DNA from: Polynucleobacter sp. Adler-ghost
GTDB lineage: Bacteria > Pseudomonadota > Gammaproteobacteria > Burkholderiales > Burkholderiaceae
Length of the DNA stretch: 64,000 bases
Assembly (NCBI RefSeq): GCF_018688495.1
Contig: NZ_CP061320.1
Location: 964,586-1,028,585, forward strand
Direction of reading: 5' to 3'
Of this stretch, positions 1 to 9,780 are shown piece after piece (within the stretch, counting starts at the first letter, position 1; every line of letters starts with the position of its first letter). Position numbers and translations under genes: made by a program. The notes beneath the pieces are model-generated. The model was not told where the DNA came from, searched no databases, and saw only the letters and a program-made list of their open reading frames with translations.

Positions 1-599
1 CGGATCCACTAGTGATTGTTGTGAAGAGTGATGCGCCATGGAAAACAATGGCAGAGTTCGTTGCTGATGCTAAAAAGTATCCTGGTAAATACAATTTCAG
101 CTCTTCTGGTAACTATGGAACTATGCAGTTACCAATGGAGATGCTGAAGACGAATCAGAATATTTTCGTTGTTCATATTCCCTATGGCGGTGCTGGTCCT
201 GCTGTGTTGGCTGTGCTCAGTGGAGAGGTTGATATTGTCGCAAGCGGGCCATCAACGGTAGTGCAAAATATTAAAGCCGGAAAATTGAGGGCTTTAGCAC
301 ACACTGGATCAGGCAAGATGGCTGCGCTTCCAGATGTTCCATCTCTCAAAGAACTTGGAATACCAGTTGAATACAATCAATGGACGGGAATCTTTGTGCC
401 TAAGAGTACGCCTGAGCCGATTGTCAAAAAATATCGCGATGCATTGAGAGTTGCCGTCAATGACAACTCCATTCGCTCAACTATTGGCAATGCAGGCAGT
501 CCAATTGACTATCTTGACGAACCTGAATTCCAAGTCTTTTGGGATAAGGACATTGCCAAGATGAATGAAGTAGTCAGAAAAATTGGCAAGCTCGATTAG
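1..599 (+). CDS. Bug-family tripartite tricarboxylate transporter substrate-binding receptor, C-terminal part (5' truncated)
   Basis: This is the C-terminal two thirds of a periplasmic Bug/TctC-type solute receptor, a family that captures small carboxylates for TTT transporters. The frame is open from the window edge, so the start codon and signal peptide lie outside; about 199 residues remain of a usual length near 320. Family marks visible are VVKSDAPWKTMAEFV, then the PYGGAGPAVLAVLSGEVDI segment, then GKLRALAHTGSGKMAALPDV with the proline-rich hinge typical of Bug proteins. No tctA/tctB membrane genes are next to it, which is common for Bug proteins, so the ligand cannot be named. Its TAG stop overlaps the stop codon of the convergent CoA-transferase gene. 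Confidence 0.88.
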   Translation, partial: DPLVIVVKSDAPWKTMAEFVADAKKYPGKYNFSSSGNYGTMQLPMEMLKTNQNIFVVHIPYGGAGPAVLAVLSGEVDIVASGPSTVVQNIKAGKLRALAHTGSGKMAALPDVPSLKELGIPVEYNQWTGIFVPKSTPEPIVKKYRDALRVAVNDNSIRSTIGNAGSPIDYLDEPEFQVFWDKDIAKMNEVVRKIGKLD

Positions 600-1816
600 A
601 TCGAACCATTTTCTCTTAGTACAAGGATATCCTGCGCGCTAAGACCCAGTCTCTCGCGTAGGATCTCATCAGTGTGTTGTCCTAGTGTAGGGGGTGCCAT
701 CCTTACTTCTACTGGAGTTTTAGAGAGTCGCATAGGACTTGCCACTAACTTCATCTTGCCAGCTGTGGGGTGGGGCACATTGATTTGAATATCACGGGCT
801 TTAACCTGTTCATTTTCAAAGACCTCTTGAAAATTATTAATTGGCCCACAGGGTACATTTGCTTTCTCAAGTAAGGCGATCCATTCTGCCTTAGTCTTCT
901 TTCTCGTCATCTCCTCAAGCAGCGGTACTAGCTGTTCACGGTGCTTTACTCGCATTGGATTCTCTGAGTACAGAGGATTGTCGGCTAAATGGGCTTCACC
1001 ACCCGCTGTGACGAAATGCCTAAATTGACCATTATTCCCAGCAGCAACAATCATCCAACCATCTGATGTTGGAAGCGTTTGATACGGCACTATCGTTGGG
1101 GATGCATTACCCCAGCGCTTGGGGACTTCATCAGAACATAAATAGGCGCTAGCCACATTTGCCATGACTGCTATTTGTGTATCCAACAGGGCCAAGTCAA
1201 TATATTGACCTTCGCCAGTATGGTTTTTATGGGCAATGGCAGCCAAGATAGAGGTGGTAGCGTACATCCCTGTAAAAATATCGGCGATCGCAACCCCAGC
1301 TTTTTGTGGGCTAGCCCCCGGAAAGCCGTCTGCTTCACCGGTAACGCTCATAAAGCCCCCCATTCCTTGGACAATAAAATCATATCCAGGACGTTTTGAG
1401 TAGGGTCCAAATTGGCCGAATCCAGTAATAGAGCAATAAATGAGATCAGACTTCACTTTTCTCAAACTCTCGTAATCAAGCCCGTACTTCGCCAGTTGCC
1501 CAACTTTGTAGTTTTCAATGACAACATCGGACTCTTTTGCTAGCTGGCGAATGATATCTTGGCCCTCTGGCTTGCTAATATCCACCGTAATAGAGCGTTT
1601 ATTGCGGTTAATTGATATGAAATACGCAGTTTCAGCCGTATCTTTACCACTTTGATCTCTAGCAAAAGGAGGGCCCCAGTGACGCGTATCGTCGCCTTCA
1701 CCTGGCTTTTCAACCTTGATGACGTCTGCGCCGAGGTCGGCGAGGTTTTGTGTGCACCACGGGCCGGCAAGAACACGGCTGAGGTCTAAAACGCGAATAT
1801 GACTTAAGGCTCCCAT
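596..1816 (-). CDS. CaiB/BaiF family (class III) CoA-transferase
   Basis: A 406-residue class III CoA-transferase, of normal family length. These enzymes move CoA between an acyl-CoA donor and a free carboxylic acid through a mixed anhydride on an aspartate. The N-terminus (IRVLDLSRVLAGPWCTQNLADLGADVIKVE) is the family signature, and the expected catalytic Asp is D179 in GVAIADIFTGMYA. The ATG at 1816 is the first in frame and places the signature at residue 7. The gene converges on a Bug receptor gene, an arrangement seen often in Burkholderiales and suggesting use of an imported organic acid, but the substrate cannot be read from sequence. Formyl-CoA or succinyl-CoA transferase annotations would be over-precise. 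Confidence 0.92.
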   Translation of the reverse strand: MGALSHIRVLDLSRVLAGPWCTQNLADLGADVIKVEKPGEGDDTRHWGPPFARDQSGKDTAETAYFISINRNKRSITVDISKPEGQDIIRQLAKESDVVIENYKVGQLAKYGLDYESLRKVKSDLIYCSITGFGQFGPYSKRPGYDFIVQGMGGFMSVTGEADGFPGASPQKAGVAIADIFTGMYATTSILAAIAHKNHTGEGQYIDLALLDTQIAVMANVASAYLCSDEVPKRWGNASPTIVPYQTLPTSDGWMIVAAGNNGQFRHFVTAGGEAHLADNPLYSENPMRVKHREQLVPLLEEMTRKKTKAEWIALLEKANVPCGPINNFQEVFENEQVKARDIQINVPHPTAGKMKLVASPMRLSKTPVEVRMAPPTLGQHTDEILRERLGLSAQDILVLRENGSI

Positions 1817-1856
1817 CCTGCGATTTTGGCATGAAAAAAAGGGTAATTCAGGAAAA

Positions 1857-1886
1857 TTCAGGTTTTCGTTCAGACATGACTACAAT
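1857..1886 (+). promoter_or_regulatory. Candidate parE promoter very close to the start codon
   Basis: TACAAT at 1881-1886 fits a -10 box and ends only 8 bases before the parE ATG; a weak -35 candidate, TTCAGG, lies about 18 bases upstream. No Shine-Dalgarno sequence lies between the box and the ATG, so transcription would start at or near the start codon. The -35 part overlaps a direct repeat of AATTCAGG. Sequence-only prediction. Confidence 0.35.
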
Positions 1887-1894
1887 TTGCGCGC

Positions 1895-3883
1895 ATGGCT
1901 ACCCGTAAAACATCCGAATACAGCGAATCATCGATTCAAGTCCTAAAAGGGCTCGAACCCGTCCGTCAGCGGCCGGGAATGTACACCCGTACTGATAACC
2001 CCTTGCACATCATTCAAGAGGTGCTTGATAACGCTTCCGACGAGGCATTAGGTGGGTTTGGTAAACATATTATTGTCACTTTGCATACTGATAGCAGTGT
2101 GAGCGTGGAGGATGATGGTCGCGGTATTCCAGTGGGCATTCATCCGACTGAGAGACTACCGGTAGTAGAAATCGTCTTCACCCAACTTCATGCTGGCGGT
2201 AAATTTGAAAAAGGTACCGGTGGTGCGTATGCCTTCTCTGGTGGTTTGCACGGTGTTGGTGTCTCCGTTACTAATGCCTTATCCAAGCGACTAGAGGTCA
2301 CTGTATGGCGTGAGGGTAAAGTTTCGACACTGACCTTTGCGGATGGCAAAGTGATTGAAAAGCTCAAAACCAGCGCCGCTGGAAAAGAAGATAAATCGCA
2401 CGGTACACGTGTGCGCGCATGGCCTGATAGCAAGTACTTTGACAGTGCAGCGATTCCTATGCCTGAGCTTATTCGTTTGTTGCGCTCTAAGGCGGTCTTA
2501 TTGCCAGGCGTAAAAGTGACCTTGATTCAAGAAAAGTCTGGCGAGAGCCAAACTTGGCAATATGCCCAAGGCTTGCGCGGCTACTTAAATGAAGCGATGG
2601 CTCAAGCAGGTCACGGTGCAGAAGTGATTCCTCCGTTTGAAGGTGAGCAATACGCAACTGGTAACGGCGATGATGATTCCTTTGCTGAAGGCGAGGGCGC
2701 AGCCTGGGTTGTTACCTGGACTGAAGATGGTGCACCTGTGCGAGAGAGTTATGTGAACTTGATTCCAACTCCTGCAGGTGGAACGCATGAAAGTGGTTTA
2801 CGTGAAGGTCTCTTTAATGCCGTGAAAGGCTTCATCGAGATGCATGCTTTACAACCAAAAGGTGTCAAGTTAATGCCTGAGGATGTGTTTGCGCGCGCTT
2901 CATTCATTTTGTCTGCCAAGGTATTGGATCCCCAATTCCAAGGGCAAATTAAAGAGCGCCTGAACTCTAGAGACGCAGTGCGTTTGGTTTCTGGTTATGC
3001 TAAATCTGCATTAGAGCTGTGGCTCAATGAGCACGTGGACTATGGTCGCAAACTAGCGGACTTAGTCATTAAGCAAGCCCAAGCCAGAACCCGTGCCGGC
3101 CAAAAAGTAGAGAAGAAGAAATCTTCTGGTGTAGCAGTTCTCCCCGGAAAGTTGACTGATTGTGAGAGCCAAGATATTGGTCTGAATGAAATTTTCTTGG
3201 TTGAGGGTGATTCGGCAGGTGGCTCAGCCAAGATGGGTCGTAATAAGGAGTATCAAGCGATTCTGCCTTTGCGCGGTAAGGTCCTCAATACCTGGGAAGC
3301 TGAGCGTGATCGCTTGTTTGCCAATAATGAAGTGCATGACATTGCTGTAGCGATTGGCGTTGATCCGCATGGTGCTAATGACTCGCCTGATTTATCGAAC
3401 TTGCGTTATGGCAAGGTATGCATCTTGTCTGATGCGGACGTCGATGGAGCGCATATTCAGGTTTTGTTGCTCACCTTGTTCTTCAAACATTTCCCTAAAT
3501 TAATTGAATTGGGGCATATCCATATTTCTCGGCCACCCTTATTTAGAGTGGATGCGCCAGCTCGTGGCAAAAAGCCAGCCCAAAAGATTTACGCTTTAGA
3601 TGCAAGCGAGCTGCAAGCAATTGAAGACAAGTTGCGTAAAGATGGTGTCAAAGAGTCTGCGTGGCAAATTTCTCGTTTTAAAGGTTTGGGTGAGATGAGT
3701 GCTGAACAACTGTGGGACACCACTCTCAATCCTGATACACGCCGCCTCTTACCGGTGACCTTGGGCGCATGGACAGAAGATGAAACAATTAAAACAATGG
3801 ATATGTTGATGGGTAAATCCGAATCCGGGGCGCGTCGTGATTGGTTAGAAGAGCGCGGCAACGAGGTAGAGGCGGACATCTAA
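1895..3883 (+). CDS. parE: DNA topoisomerase IV subunit B
   Basis: The ATPase subunit of topoisomerase IV, which with ParC decatenates daughter chromosomes. The 662-residue length suits ParE rather than the longer GyrB of proteobacteria. The GHKL ATPase region shows the N-box Asn46 in [11 protein letters not shown], the Mg/ATP motif DDGRGIPV starting at D73, and [16 protein letters not shown] near residue 115. The TOPRIM domain shows [13 protein letters not shown] from E437 and the metal-binding DADVDG from D513. The parC gene begins within its stop codon (TAATG), so the two are co-transcribed and probably translationally coupled. No Shine-Dalgarno sequence precedes the ATG. Confidence 0.96.
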   Translation: MATRKTSEYSESSIQVLKGLEPVRQRPGMYTRTDNPLHIIQEVLDNASDEALGGFGKHIIVTLHTDSSVSVEDDGRGIPVGIHPTERLPVVEIVFTQLHAGGKFEKGTGGAYAFSGGLHGVGVSVTNALSKRLEVTVWREGKVSTLTFADGKVIEKLKTSAAGKEDKSHGTRVRAWPDSKYFDSAAIPMPELIRLLRSKAVLLPGVKVTLIQEKSGESQTWQYAQGLRGYLNEAMAQAGHGAEVIPPFEGEQYATGNGDDDSFAEGEGAAWVVTWTEDGAPVRESYVNLIPTPAGGTHESGLREGLFNAVKGFIEMHALQPKGVKLMPEDVFARASFILSAKVLDPQFQGQIKERLNSRDAVRLVSGYAKSALELWLNEHVDYGRKLADLVIKQAQARTRAGQKVEKKKSSGVAVLPGKLTDCESQDIGLNEIFLVEGDSAGGSAKMGRNKEYQAILPLRGKVLNTWEAERDRLFANNEVHDIAVAIGVDPHGANDSPDLSNLRYGKVCILSDADVDGAHIQVLLLTLFFKHFPKLIELGHIHISRPPLFRVDAPARGKKPAQKIYALDASELQAIEDKLRKDGVKESAWQISRFKGLGEMSAEQLWDTTLNPDTRRLLPVTLGAWTEDETIKTMDMLMGKSESGARRDWLEERGNEVEADI

Positions 3884-6330
3884 TGGCGATTAAAAAAACT
3901 CCAGGTGGTAATAAGCCAGCAGAGCAAGCTGACTTATTTGCAGGTGAGCCAATTGAAATGAATATCGTTGAAGTGGATAAGCCCATGCCGGTGAAAACAG
4001 GCGGACCGAATGATCCACACGATCCAAAAAAGATTGAGCTCAATGAGGATGACAAAGATAGTTTGACGCTGGCTGTTTATGCTGAACGCGCTTACTTGGA
4101 TTACGCGATTAGCGTTGTCAAAGGTCGTGCATTACCGGATGTATCCGATGGCCAAAAGCCAGTTCAACGCCGCATTCTGTTCTCGATGAGCGAAATGGGT
4201 TTGCGTGCTGATGCTAAGCCTGTAAAGAGCGCTCGTGTTGTTGGTGATGTGCTGGGTAAATTCCATCCACATGGTGATCAATCTGCCTATGACGCATTAG
4301 TGCGTCTTGCCCAGAGCTTCTCCTTGCGTTATCCATTGATTGATGGTCAGGGTAACTTTGGCTCACGTGATGGTGATGGCGCAGCGGCAATGCGTTACAC
4401 CGAAGCACGCTTAACTAAGATTGCTGGTTTGTTGCTTAGTGAGATTGATGAGGGTACGGTTGATTTTGCACCCAACTACGATGGATCTTTCCAAGAGCCT
4501 AAGTTATTACCAGCTCGCTTACCCTTTGTTCTATTGAACGGCGCATCGGGTATTGCGGTAGGCATGGCAACGGAGATTCCTTCACATAATTTACGTGAAG
4601 TGGCTAGCGCAGCTATCGCTTTAATGAAGTCGCCGAAAATGAGCACTGCAGAGTTGCTGGAAATCATGCCTGGTCCAGATTACCCTGGCGGTGGTCAAAT
4701 TATTTCTTCCTCAGCAGAAATTGCCCAGATTTATGAGGCAGGTCGCGGCAGTTTAAAAGTTCGTGCACGCTGGTCTGTTGAGGAATTGGCGCGTGGTCAG
4801 TGGCAGATTGTGGTCAATGAACTACCGCCATCAACCTCATCTCAGCGCGTATTGCAAGAGATTGAAGAGATTACCAATCCTAAGGTGAAAGTTGGTAAAA
4901 AGACTTTAACTCCCGAGCAAAGCAATCTCAAGTCCACCATTCTGAATGTCCTTGATGGCGTTCGTGATGAGTCGAGTAAAGATGCGGCTGTGCGTTTGGT
5001 CTTTGAGCCTAAGAGCAAAAATATTGATGTCAATGAGTTTGCCAATCTACTGCTGGCCCACACATCACTAGAGTCCAATGCGCCAATGAACTTGGTCATG
5101 ATCGGTACAGATGGTCGCCCACGGCAAAAAGGCCTTAAAGAAATTATTTCTGAGTGGATTTCTTTCAGAGTTAGTACGGTTACACGGCGTACTCAGCACC
5201 GTTTAGGCAAGGTGAATGATCGAATGCATATTCTAGAAGGGCGCTTAACTGTTCTTCTGAATATTGATAAGGTTATTAAGATCATTCGCAATAGCGATGA
5301 ACCTAAGGCTGATCTCATCAAAGAGTTCAAGCTGAGTGACCGTCAGGCAGAAGATATCTTAGATATTCGCTTGCGTCAGTTGGCCCGCCTTGAAGGCATC
5401 AAGATTGAGCAAGAGTTGAAAGAACTGAAGTCTGAGCGTGATGATCTTGAAGGTTTATTGCAGAGCGATACCGTTCTACGCAAACGCATCATCAAAGAAA
5501 TCGAATCTGATATGAAGGATTTTGGCGACGATCGCCGAACTCTCATTCAGGAAGATAAGCGCGCTATCGCTGAGACCAAAGTTTTGGATGAGCCAGTTAC
5601 GGTGATCGTGTCACAAAAGGGTTGGGTGCGCGTACGTCAAGGTCATGAACATGATGCAACGCAGTTTGCCTTTAAGTCAGGCGATGCCTTATATGGCACA
5701 TTTGAGTGCCGCACAGTCGATGTGATGCAAGGTTTTGGTAGTGATGGTCGCGTATATACCGTGCCAGTGAGTGAATTGCCTGGCGCTCGTGGGGATGGCT
5801 CGCCATTAACCAGTTTTGTAAATTTAGCTGCTGGATCACAAATGGTTGCCTACTATGCTGGTCAGCCAGATGATCTGGTGCTGATTTCTACTAGATCAGG
5901 TAATGGCTTCCTTGCAAACGTGGCAGACATGTCTACCCGTAATAAGGCCGGTAAATCGTTTGTTGGTATTGATAGTAAATTTCCAGGCGGTGATGCACCT
6001 CTCGGAGCTGCTAAGGTCACGGCGGGGATGAAGCAGGTAGCCTGCTTATCTGAAAGCTCTAAGTTATTGGTCTTCCCGCTTGATGAACTGAAGCGTTTGC
6101 CTACTGGTGGCAAAGGCGTCATTCTGATGGGCTTGGATGATAAAGAGAAGCTGGCTTCTGCAATCGCCGTTGGACCGGATGGTGCCACCTATTCCGGTGC
6201 TGGACGTGCTGGTAAGCCAACGGAGTTAAGTCTTGATGCGAAAACCTTGAAGTCGTTTGCAGGTAATCGTGCCCGCAAAGGCCACTTTGTAGAGCCAAGA
6301 CTCAAAGACGGAAAACTCAAAGCGAACTAA
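3883..6330 (+). CDS. parC: DNA topoisomerase IV subunit A
   Basis: The breakage-reunion subunit of topoisomerase IV, 815 residues from the ATG at 3883. That ATG shares one base with the parE stop; the frame is open further upstream inside parE, but the extension is only parE DNA read in another frame. The catalytic tyrosine is Y172 in [10 protein letters not shown]. The [13 protein letters not shown] segment ([11 protein letters not shown]) and the quinolone-region stretch [21 protein letters not shown] are typical. A long helical coiled-coil section lies around residues 440-570, followed by a degenerate C-terminal beta-pinwheel. A roughly 50-residue acidic N-terminal extension precedes the conserved core. 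A bidirectional terminator follows directly. Confidence 0.96.
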   Translation: MAIKKTPGGNKPAEQADLFAGEPIEMNIVEVDKPMPVKTGGPNDPHDPKKIELNEDDKDSLTLAVYAERAYLDYAISVVKGRALPDVSDGQKPVQRRILFSMSEMGLRADAKPVKSARVVGDVLGKFHPHGDQSAYDALVRLAQSFSLRYPLIDGQGNFGSRDGDGAAAMRYTEARLTKIAGLLLSEIDEGTVDFAPNYDGSFQEPKLLPARLPFVLLNGASGIAVGMATEIPSHNLREVASAAIALMKSPKMSTAELLEIMPGPDYPGGGQIISSSAEIAQIYEAGRGSLKVRARWSVEELARGQWQIVVNELPPSTSSQRVLQEIEEITNPKVKVGKKTLTPEQSNLKSTILNVLDGVRDESSKDAAVRLVFEPKSKNIDVNEFANLLLAHTSLESNAPMNLVMIGTDGRPRQKGLKEIISEWISFRVSTVTRRTQHRLGKVNDRMHILEGRLTVLLNIDKVIKIIRNSDEPKADLIKEFKLSDRQAEDILDIRLRQLARLEGIKIEQELKELKSERDDLEGLLQSDTVLRKRIIKEIESDMKDFGDDRRTLIQEDKRAIAETKVLDEPVTVIVSQKGWVRVRQGHEHDATQFAFKSGDALYGTFECRTVDVMQGFGSDGRVYTVPVSELPGARGDGSPLTSFVNLAAGSQMVAYYAGQPDDLVLISTRSGNGFLANVADMSTRNKAGKSFVGIDSKFPGGDAPLGAAKVTAGMKQVACLSESSKLLVFPLDELKRLPTGGKGVILMGLDDKEKLASAIAVGPDGATYSGAGRAGKPTELSLDAKTLKSFAGNRARKGHFVEPRLKDGKLKAN

Positions 6331-6335
6331 GAATT

Positions 6336-6369
6336 AAAAAACCCGGTCATGAGTTGATCGGATTTTTTT
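6336..6369. terminator. Bidirectional rho-independent terminator between parC and xdhC-like gene
   Basis: A 7-bp stem (CCGGTCA pairing with TGATCGG, with one G-U) and a 5-base loop are flanked by six A on the left and seven T on the right. The A/T flanks let it act on both strands, ending parC and the convergent gene. Confidence 0.8.
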
Positions 6370-6377
6370 ATTGTTGC

Positions 6378-7337
6378 TTAAACTTTCTGGGAGACTGCTA
6401 CGCCGTACTTCACGGCAATAACTTCAGCCAAGATCGATACGGCGATTTCTGGTGGAGTCAAGGCACCGATAAATAGACCGACAGGTCCATGGAGACGTTC
6501 AACTTGCTCCTGTGTAACATCAAATTCTAGTAAGCGGGCTTTGCGCTTTTGAGTATTGATTCTGCTACCCAGTGCGCCCACGTAAAATGCAGGGGACTTC
6601 AATGCCTCCATTAAGGCCATGTCATCAAGCTTGGGATCATGCGTTAAGGCAACCACCGCCGTATGGGAGTCAACTCCAATTTCTAGCAGCACATCATCTG
6701 GCATGCCCTTGATAAACTGAATCTGATCACGATTAATGCCTTCTGCGTATTCTTCGCGCGGATCAATCACGATCACTTCAAAGTCCGATGCGAGCGCAAA
6801 ATCAGCGGTGTAAAGTGATAACTGCCCCGCGCCAATGATGACCATGCGCCAACGAGGACCATATGTGGTTTTCATCAATCGCTCGTCACAGACGAATGCC
6901 TCATGACGATTGCCAGCCTCGAGCATAGATTTGCCGGTCGCAAGATCCACTGTGCGTGACGTAATTTGGTGATTGCTGATGGACTCCAGAATGTCCTCCA
7001 AAATAGCCAACTCTGGTTTTGGCTCGACGAGCAATCGCAGCGTTCCACCACAGGGCAGGCCAAAGCGAGCGGCCTCTTGTTGACTAACACCATAGACCAC
7101 CATTTCCGGCAAATCTCTGGTCAGGATTTCGGTTTGCACTCGGCGAATCAGATCATCTTCTACGCATCCGCCAGAAACTGATCCAGTGACTTGCCCATCA
7201 CCTCGAATGGCCAGCCAGGACCCGACAGGTCTTGGAGCAGAGCCCCATGTCTGCACAACTGTGGCAATAGCTACGGGATGACCCAATTTGAGCCAATCCA
7301 CCGCAGCTTTTAATACGCTTAAATCGGTACTATTCAT
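6378..7337 (-). CDS. XdhC/CoxF-family molybdenum enzyme maturation protein
   Basis: A 319-residue XdhC family protein. Members bind molybdenum cofactor and deliver its sulfurated form to xanthine dehydrogenase-type hydroxylases. The N-terminal XdhC/CoxI domain shows ATVVQTWGSAPRPVGS and the conserved SVSGGCVEDDLIRRV; the C-terminal Rossmann-like half shows VIIGAGQLSLYTADFA and a terminal PPEIAVSILAEVIAV. It is divergent from a MocA-like nucleotidyltransferase gene, the usual partner that makes the cytosine dinucleotide form of the cofactor. No hydroxylase subunit gene lies nearby in this window, so its client must be encoded elsewhere. The ATG at 7337 places the conserved domain directly after a short leader. 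Confidence 0.88.
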   Translation of the reverse strand: MNSTDLSVLKAAVDWLKLGHPVAIATVVQTWGSAPRPVGSWLAIRGDGQVTGSVSGGCVEDDLIRRVQTEILTRDLPEMVVYGVSQQEAARFGLPCGGTLRLLVEPKPELAILEDILESISNHQITSRTVDLATGKSMLEAGNRHEAFVCDERLMKTTYGPRWRMVIIGAGQLSLYTADFALASDFEVIVIDPREEYAEGINRDQIQFIKGMPDDVLLEIGVDSHTAVVALTHDPKLDDMALMEALKSPAFYVGALGSRINTQKRKARLLEFDVTQEQVERLHGPVGLFIGALTPPEIAVSILAEVIAVKYGVAVSQKV

Positions 7338-7399
7338 TTCCTGTCTTTAATTTCTGGTATTTCTGATTTTTGACTAGCAATCTATTTATTATCACTCTA

Positions 7400-8056
7400 A
7401 TGCCAAGTTCTAGCCCATCAACCCAAGATTCAAAATTACGCACAGCTGTCCTGTTATTGGCAGCTGGCGAAGGCAGTCGGCTAGGTACTCATCCGAAAGC
7501 TTTGCTGCACCGTGAAGGTAAGACCCTTTTAGAGTGTTTTTCAAAGGCAATTCAGGGATTTGATCCCGTCGAATGCATCGTGGTCACTGGATTTCACGCA
7601 CAATTGATTGAGTCTGAGATTAGCAAGTTAAATACCGCTTTGGCTCATCCGATGAAGATTATTAGAAATGCTTCGCCGGAAGAGGGTCAGCCATCTTCTG
7701 TTCGCTTGGGGCTTGAATCCCTCCGAGCTGACTTTGATGTCTTGCTACTCGCGCTATCAGATCAGCCTGAAGTTGGTGCAAAGGAGATACAAGCATTACT
7801 TGATGAATACCTTAAGCGAGAAGATGGTCAGGAAATTATTCTGCCAACGGTGGAGGGAAGACGCGGTAATCCAGTTTTATTTTCTGATAAAGCGATCTCG
7901 GATGTGCTGCAAATCCCAGGTATGTTTTGTCGATCCTATATGGATCTTCATCCCGACAAGGTAAGGATTATGCCCACCAGTAATAAGGCATTTGTTATGG
8001 ATGTCGACACACCGGAAGACATCCAAAGACACAAACTCAACCGATTTAGTTTTTAA
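7400..8056 (+). CDS. MocA-like molybdenum cofactor nucleotidyltransferase
   Basis: A MobA/MocA-type NTP transferase of about 218 residues. Family members attach CMP or GMP to molybdopterin; XdhC-linked members usually act as cytidylyltransferases. The nucleotide-binding signature VLLLAAGEGSRLG lies near the N-terminus, followed by a lysine (HPKALL) and the metal-binding segment DVLLLALSDQPEV. The ATG at 7400 was preferred to the TTG at 7370, although neither has a clear ribosome binding site. It is divergent from the XdhC gene across about 60 bases. Its stop codon overlaps that of the convergent RidA gene. MobA and MocA cannot be fully separated by eye; the XdhC neighbour favours MocA. Confidence 0.82.
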   Translation: MPSSSPSTQDSKLRTAVLLLAAGEGSRLGTHPKALLHREGKTLLECFSKAIQGFDPVECIVVTGFHAQLIESEISKLNTALAHPMKIIRNASPEEGQPSSVRLGLESLRADFDVLLLALSDQPEVGAKEIQALLDEYLKREDGQEIILPTVEGRRGNPVLFSDKAISDVLQIPGMFCRSYMDLHPDKVRIMPTSNKAFVMDVDTPEDIQRHKLNRFSF

Positions 8057-8511
8057 ATCTCTGCAATCAGTTCGATTTCAACGCAAGCACCCAGTGGGAT
8101 TTGCGCTACACCAAATGCGCTACGAGCATGTTTTCCTGCATCACCAAAAACCTCAAAGAGTAGTTCCGAGCATCCGTTGATTACTAAGTGTTGCTCTGTA
8201 AATTCAGAAGTTGAATTGACTAAACCCATCACTTTGACTATGCGCTTTACTTTATCGAGTGAACCTAAGTGATTTTGTAGAGTGGCAATTAAATCAATCG
8301 CAATCGATTTAGCTGCAGCTTTACCGGTTTCGGTGTTCATATCAAGACCCAGCTTACCAACCCACGGCTTGCCATCTTGCTTGGCAATATGACCTGATAG
8401 AAAAACAGTATTGCCAGTCGTTGCAGCCATGACATAGGCGGCAGCAGGTGGTCCAGGCGGAGGTAAGTCAATACCCAAAGTTTTTAGGCGATCGCTAATG
8501 TGATTTGTCAT
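8053..8511 (-). CDS. RidA/YjgF/UK114 family protein
   Basis: A 152-residue member of the RidA family. Classical RidA proteins deaminate reactive enamine/imine intermediates released by PLP enzymes; many subgroups have other or unknown roles. The conserved arginine appears in HARSAFGVAQIPLGA and the glutamate in ACVEIELIAEI, matching the RidA carboxylate-binding pair. The N-terminal part, with PPPGPPAAAYV and VFLSGHIA, fits the longer subgroup of roughly 150 residues rather than the classical 125-residue form. The gene lies between the molybdenum cofactor genes and the VWA/ATPase pair on the strand of the latter, with a 60-base gap. Confidence 0.87.
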   Translation of the reverse strand: MTNHISDRLKTLGIDLPPPGPPAAAYVMAATTGNTVFLSGHIAKQDGKPWVGKLGLDMNTETGKAAAKSIAIDLIATLQNHLGSLDKVKRIVKVMGLVNSTSEFTEQHLVINGCSELLFEVFGDAGKHARSAFGVAQIPLGACVEIELIAEI

Positions 8512-8571
8512 AGAGTTTCAGTGAAGAAAAAATAAAGGAAAATAAAGAGTCTTGATGTAAATCTTACTGGA

Positions 8572-9747
8572 TTACTTAGATAGTTGACGCATGGCATTCT
8601 CGAGACCATTTAAGGTCACCGGATACATACGGTCTTTCATGAGACCTTTCATGATATCGATCGATTGTCGATATTGCCAAACGGATTCTGGCTCTGGGTT
8701 GAGCCAGGCAAAGTGAGGGAAGTGATCAATGAGGCGATTAATCCACGATGCACCAGTTTCCCGATTGTTGTACTCAACCGATCCATTGGGACTCAGAATC
8801 TCATAAGGAGACATGGTCGCATCTCCAATGAAAATGAGCTTGTAATCTGGACCATATTTATTAATGATGTCTTGGGTTGCGGTGACTTGATCGCGTCTGC
8901 GGCGATTACTTTGCCAGAGATGTTCATATACGCAGTTATGAAAGTAGTAATACTCCAGGTGTTTGAATTCTGTTTTGACGGCTGTAAATAATTCAGAGAT
9001 GCGCGTAATGTGATCATCCATTGATCCGCCGACATCCATCAGTAACAAGACTTTGACTTGGTTGTGACGTTCAGGGCGCATTTGAATATCGAGCATTCCT
9101 GCATTTGCAGCAGTAAAGTGGATCGTTTTATCAAGATCTAATTCTAGATTCGAGCCTTCTCTGGCAAAACGACGTAAGCGCCGTAAAGCCATTTTGATAT
9201 TTCGTGTTCCCAAACTAAGATCGCTGTCATAGTCTTTGAATTCCCGGGCTTCCCAAACTTTGATGGCCGTACGATTGCCCGCGCTCTCGCCACCAATGCG
9301 TATGCCCTCTGGGTGGTAGCCGCTATGCCCAAACGGAGATGAACCACCTGCACCAATCCATTTATTGCCACCACCATGCCATTCTTTTTGCTCTTTTAAA
9401 AGCTCTTGAAGGCGCTTTTGTAAAGCTTCAGGCCCACCCAGTTTTTTGAGCGCCGCTTTTTCTTCTTCGGTTAATACGCGTTGCAATTTTTTCTCAAGCC
9501 AGTCCAAAGGGATATCAGGGGCTAAGGCCATGATTTGCTCTACACCATTGAAGTAGGAGCCAAAGACTTGATCGAAGCGATCAAAGTGCTGCTCATCCTT
9601 GACTAAGGTCATCCTGGCCAATTGGTAAAACTCATCAATCGAGGGTTCAATAACACCTTCCTTTAGAGCTTCTAGCAGCGTTAAAAATTCCCGAACGGAA
9701 ACCGGCACCTTGGCTTCTTTGAGATTGAGAAAGAACTGAATCAACAT
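8572..9747 (-). CDS. CoxE-like von Willebrand factor A domain protein
   Basis: A 391-residue protein with a C-terminal VWA domain of the CoxE type. In Oligotropha-type CO dehydrogenase clusters, CoxE works with the ATPase CoxD in post-translational maturation of the enzyme's metal centre; similar ATPase/VWA pairs exist in many organisms without CO dehydrogenase. The MIDAS-like motif is LLMDVGGSMDDH, in which the usual DxSxS is DVGGS. The N-terminal half begins MLIQFFLNLKEAKVPVS and is helical, with a glycine-rich linker near residues 125-160. It lies 33 bases downstream of the ATPase gene, so the two form an operon. Confidence 0.87.
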   Translation of the reverse strand: MLIQFFLNLKEAKVPVSVREFLTLLEALKEGVIEPSIDEFYQLARMTLVKDEQHFDRFDQVFGSYFNGVEQIMALAPDIPLDWLEKKLQRVLTEEEKAALKKLGGPEALQKRLQELLKEQKEWHGGGNKWIGAGGSSPFGHSGYHPEGIRIGGESAGNRTAIKVWEAREFKDYDSDLSLGTRNIKMALRRLRRFAREGSNLELDLDKTIHFTAANAGMLDIQMRPERHNQVKVLLLMDVGGSMDDHITRISELFTAVKTEFKHLEYYYFHNCVYEHLWQSNRRRRDQVTATQDIINKYGPDYKLIFIGDATMSPYEILSPNGSVEYNNRETGASWINRLIDHFPHFAWLNPEPESVWQYRQSIDIMKGLMKDRMYPVTLNGLENAMRQLSK

Positions 9748-9780
9748 AATTGGGCTATCGAAAAATATCGGCCCGTGAAA

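Noticed and set aside
1..17. The first bases resemble a cloning-vector polylinker (BamHI and SpeI sites adjacent).
   Set aside because: The reading frame of the Bug receptor continues through them with plausible family residues, so they are most likely native sequence.
3841..3882. Extension of parC upstream of the TAATG junction.
   Set aside because: It lies wholly within parE and adds arginine-rich residues with no family likeness.
5862..6188. A 108-codon antisense frame within parC, and many similar frames inside other genes.
   Set aside because: Codon-shadow frames opposite strongly conserved genes, with no independent signals.
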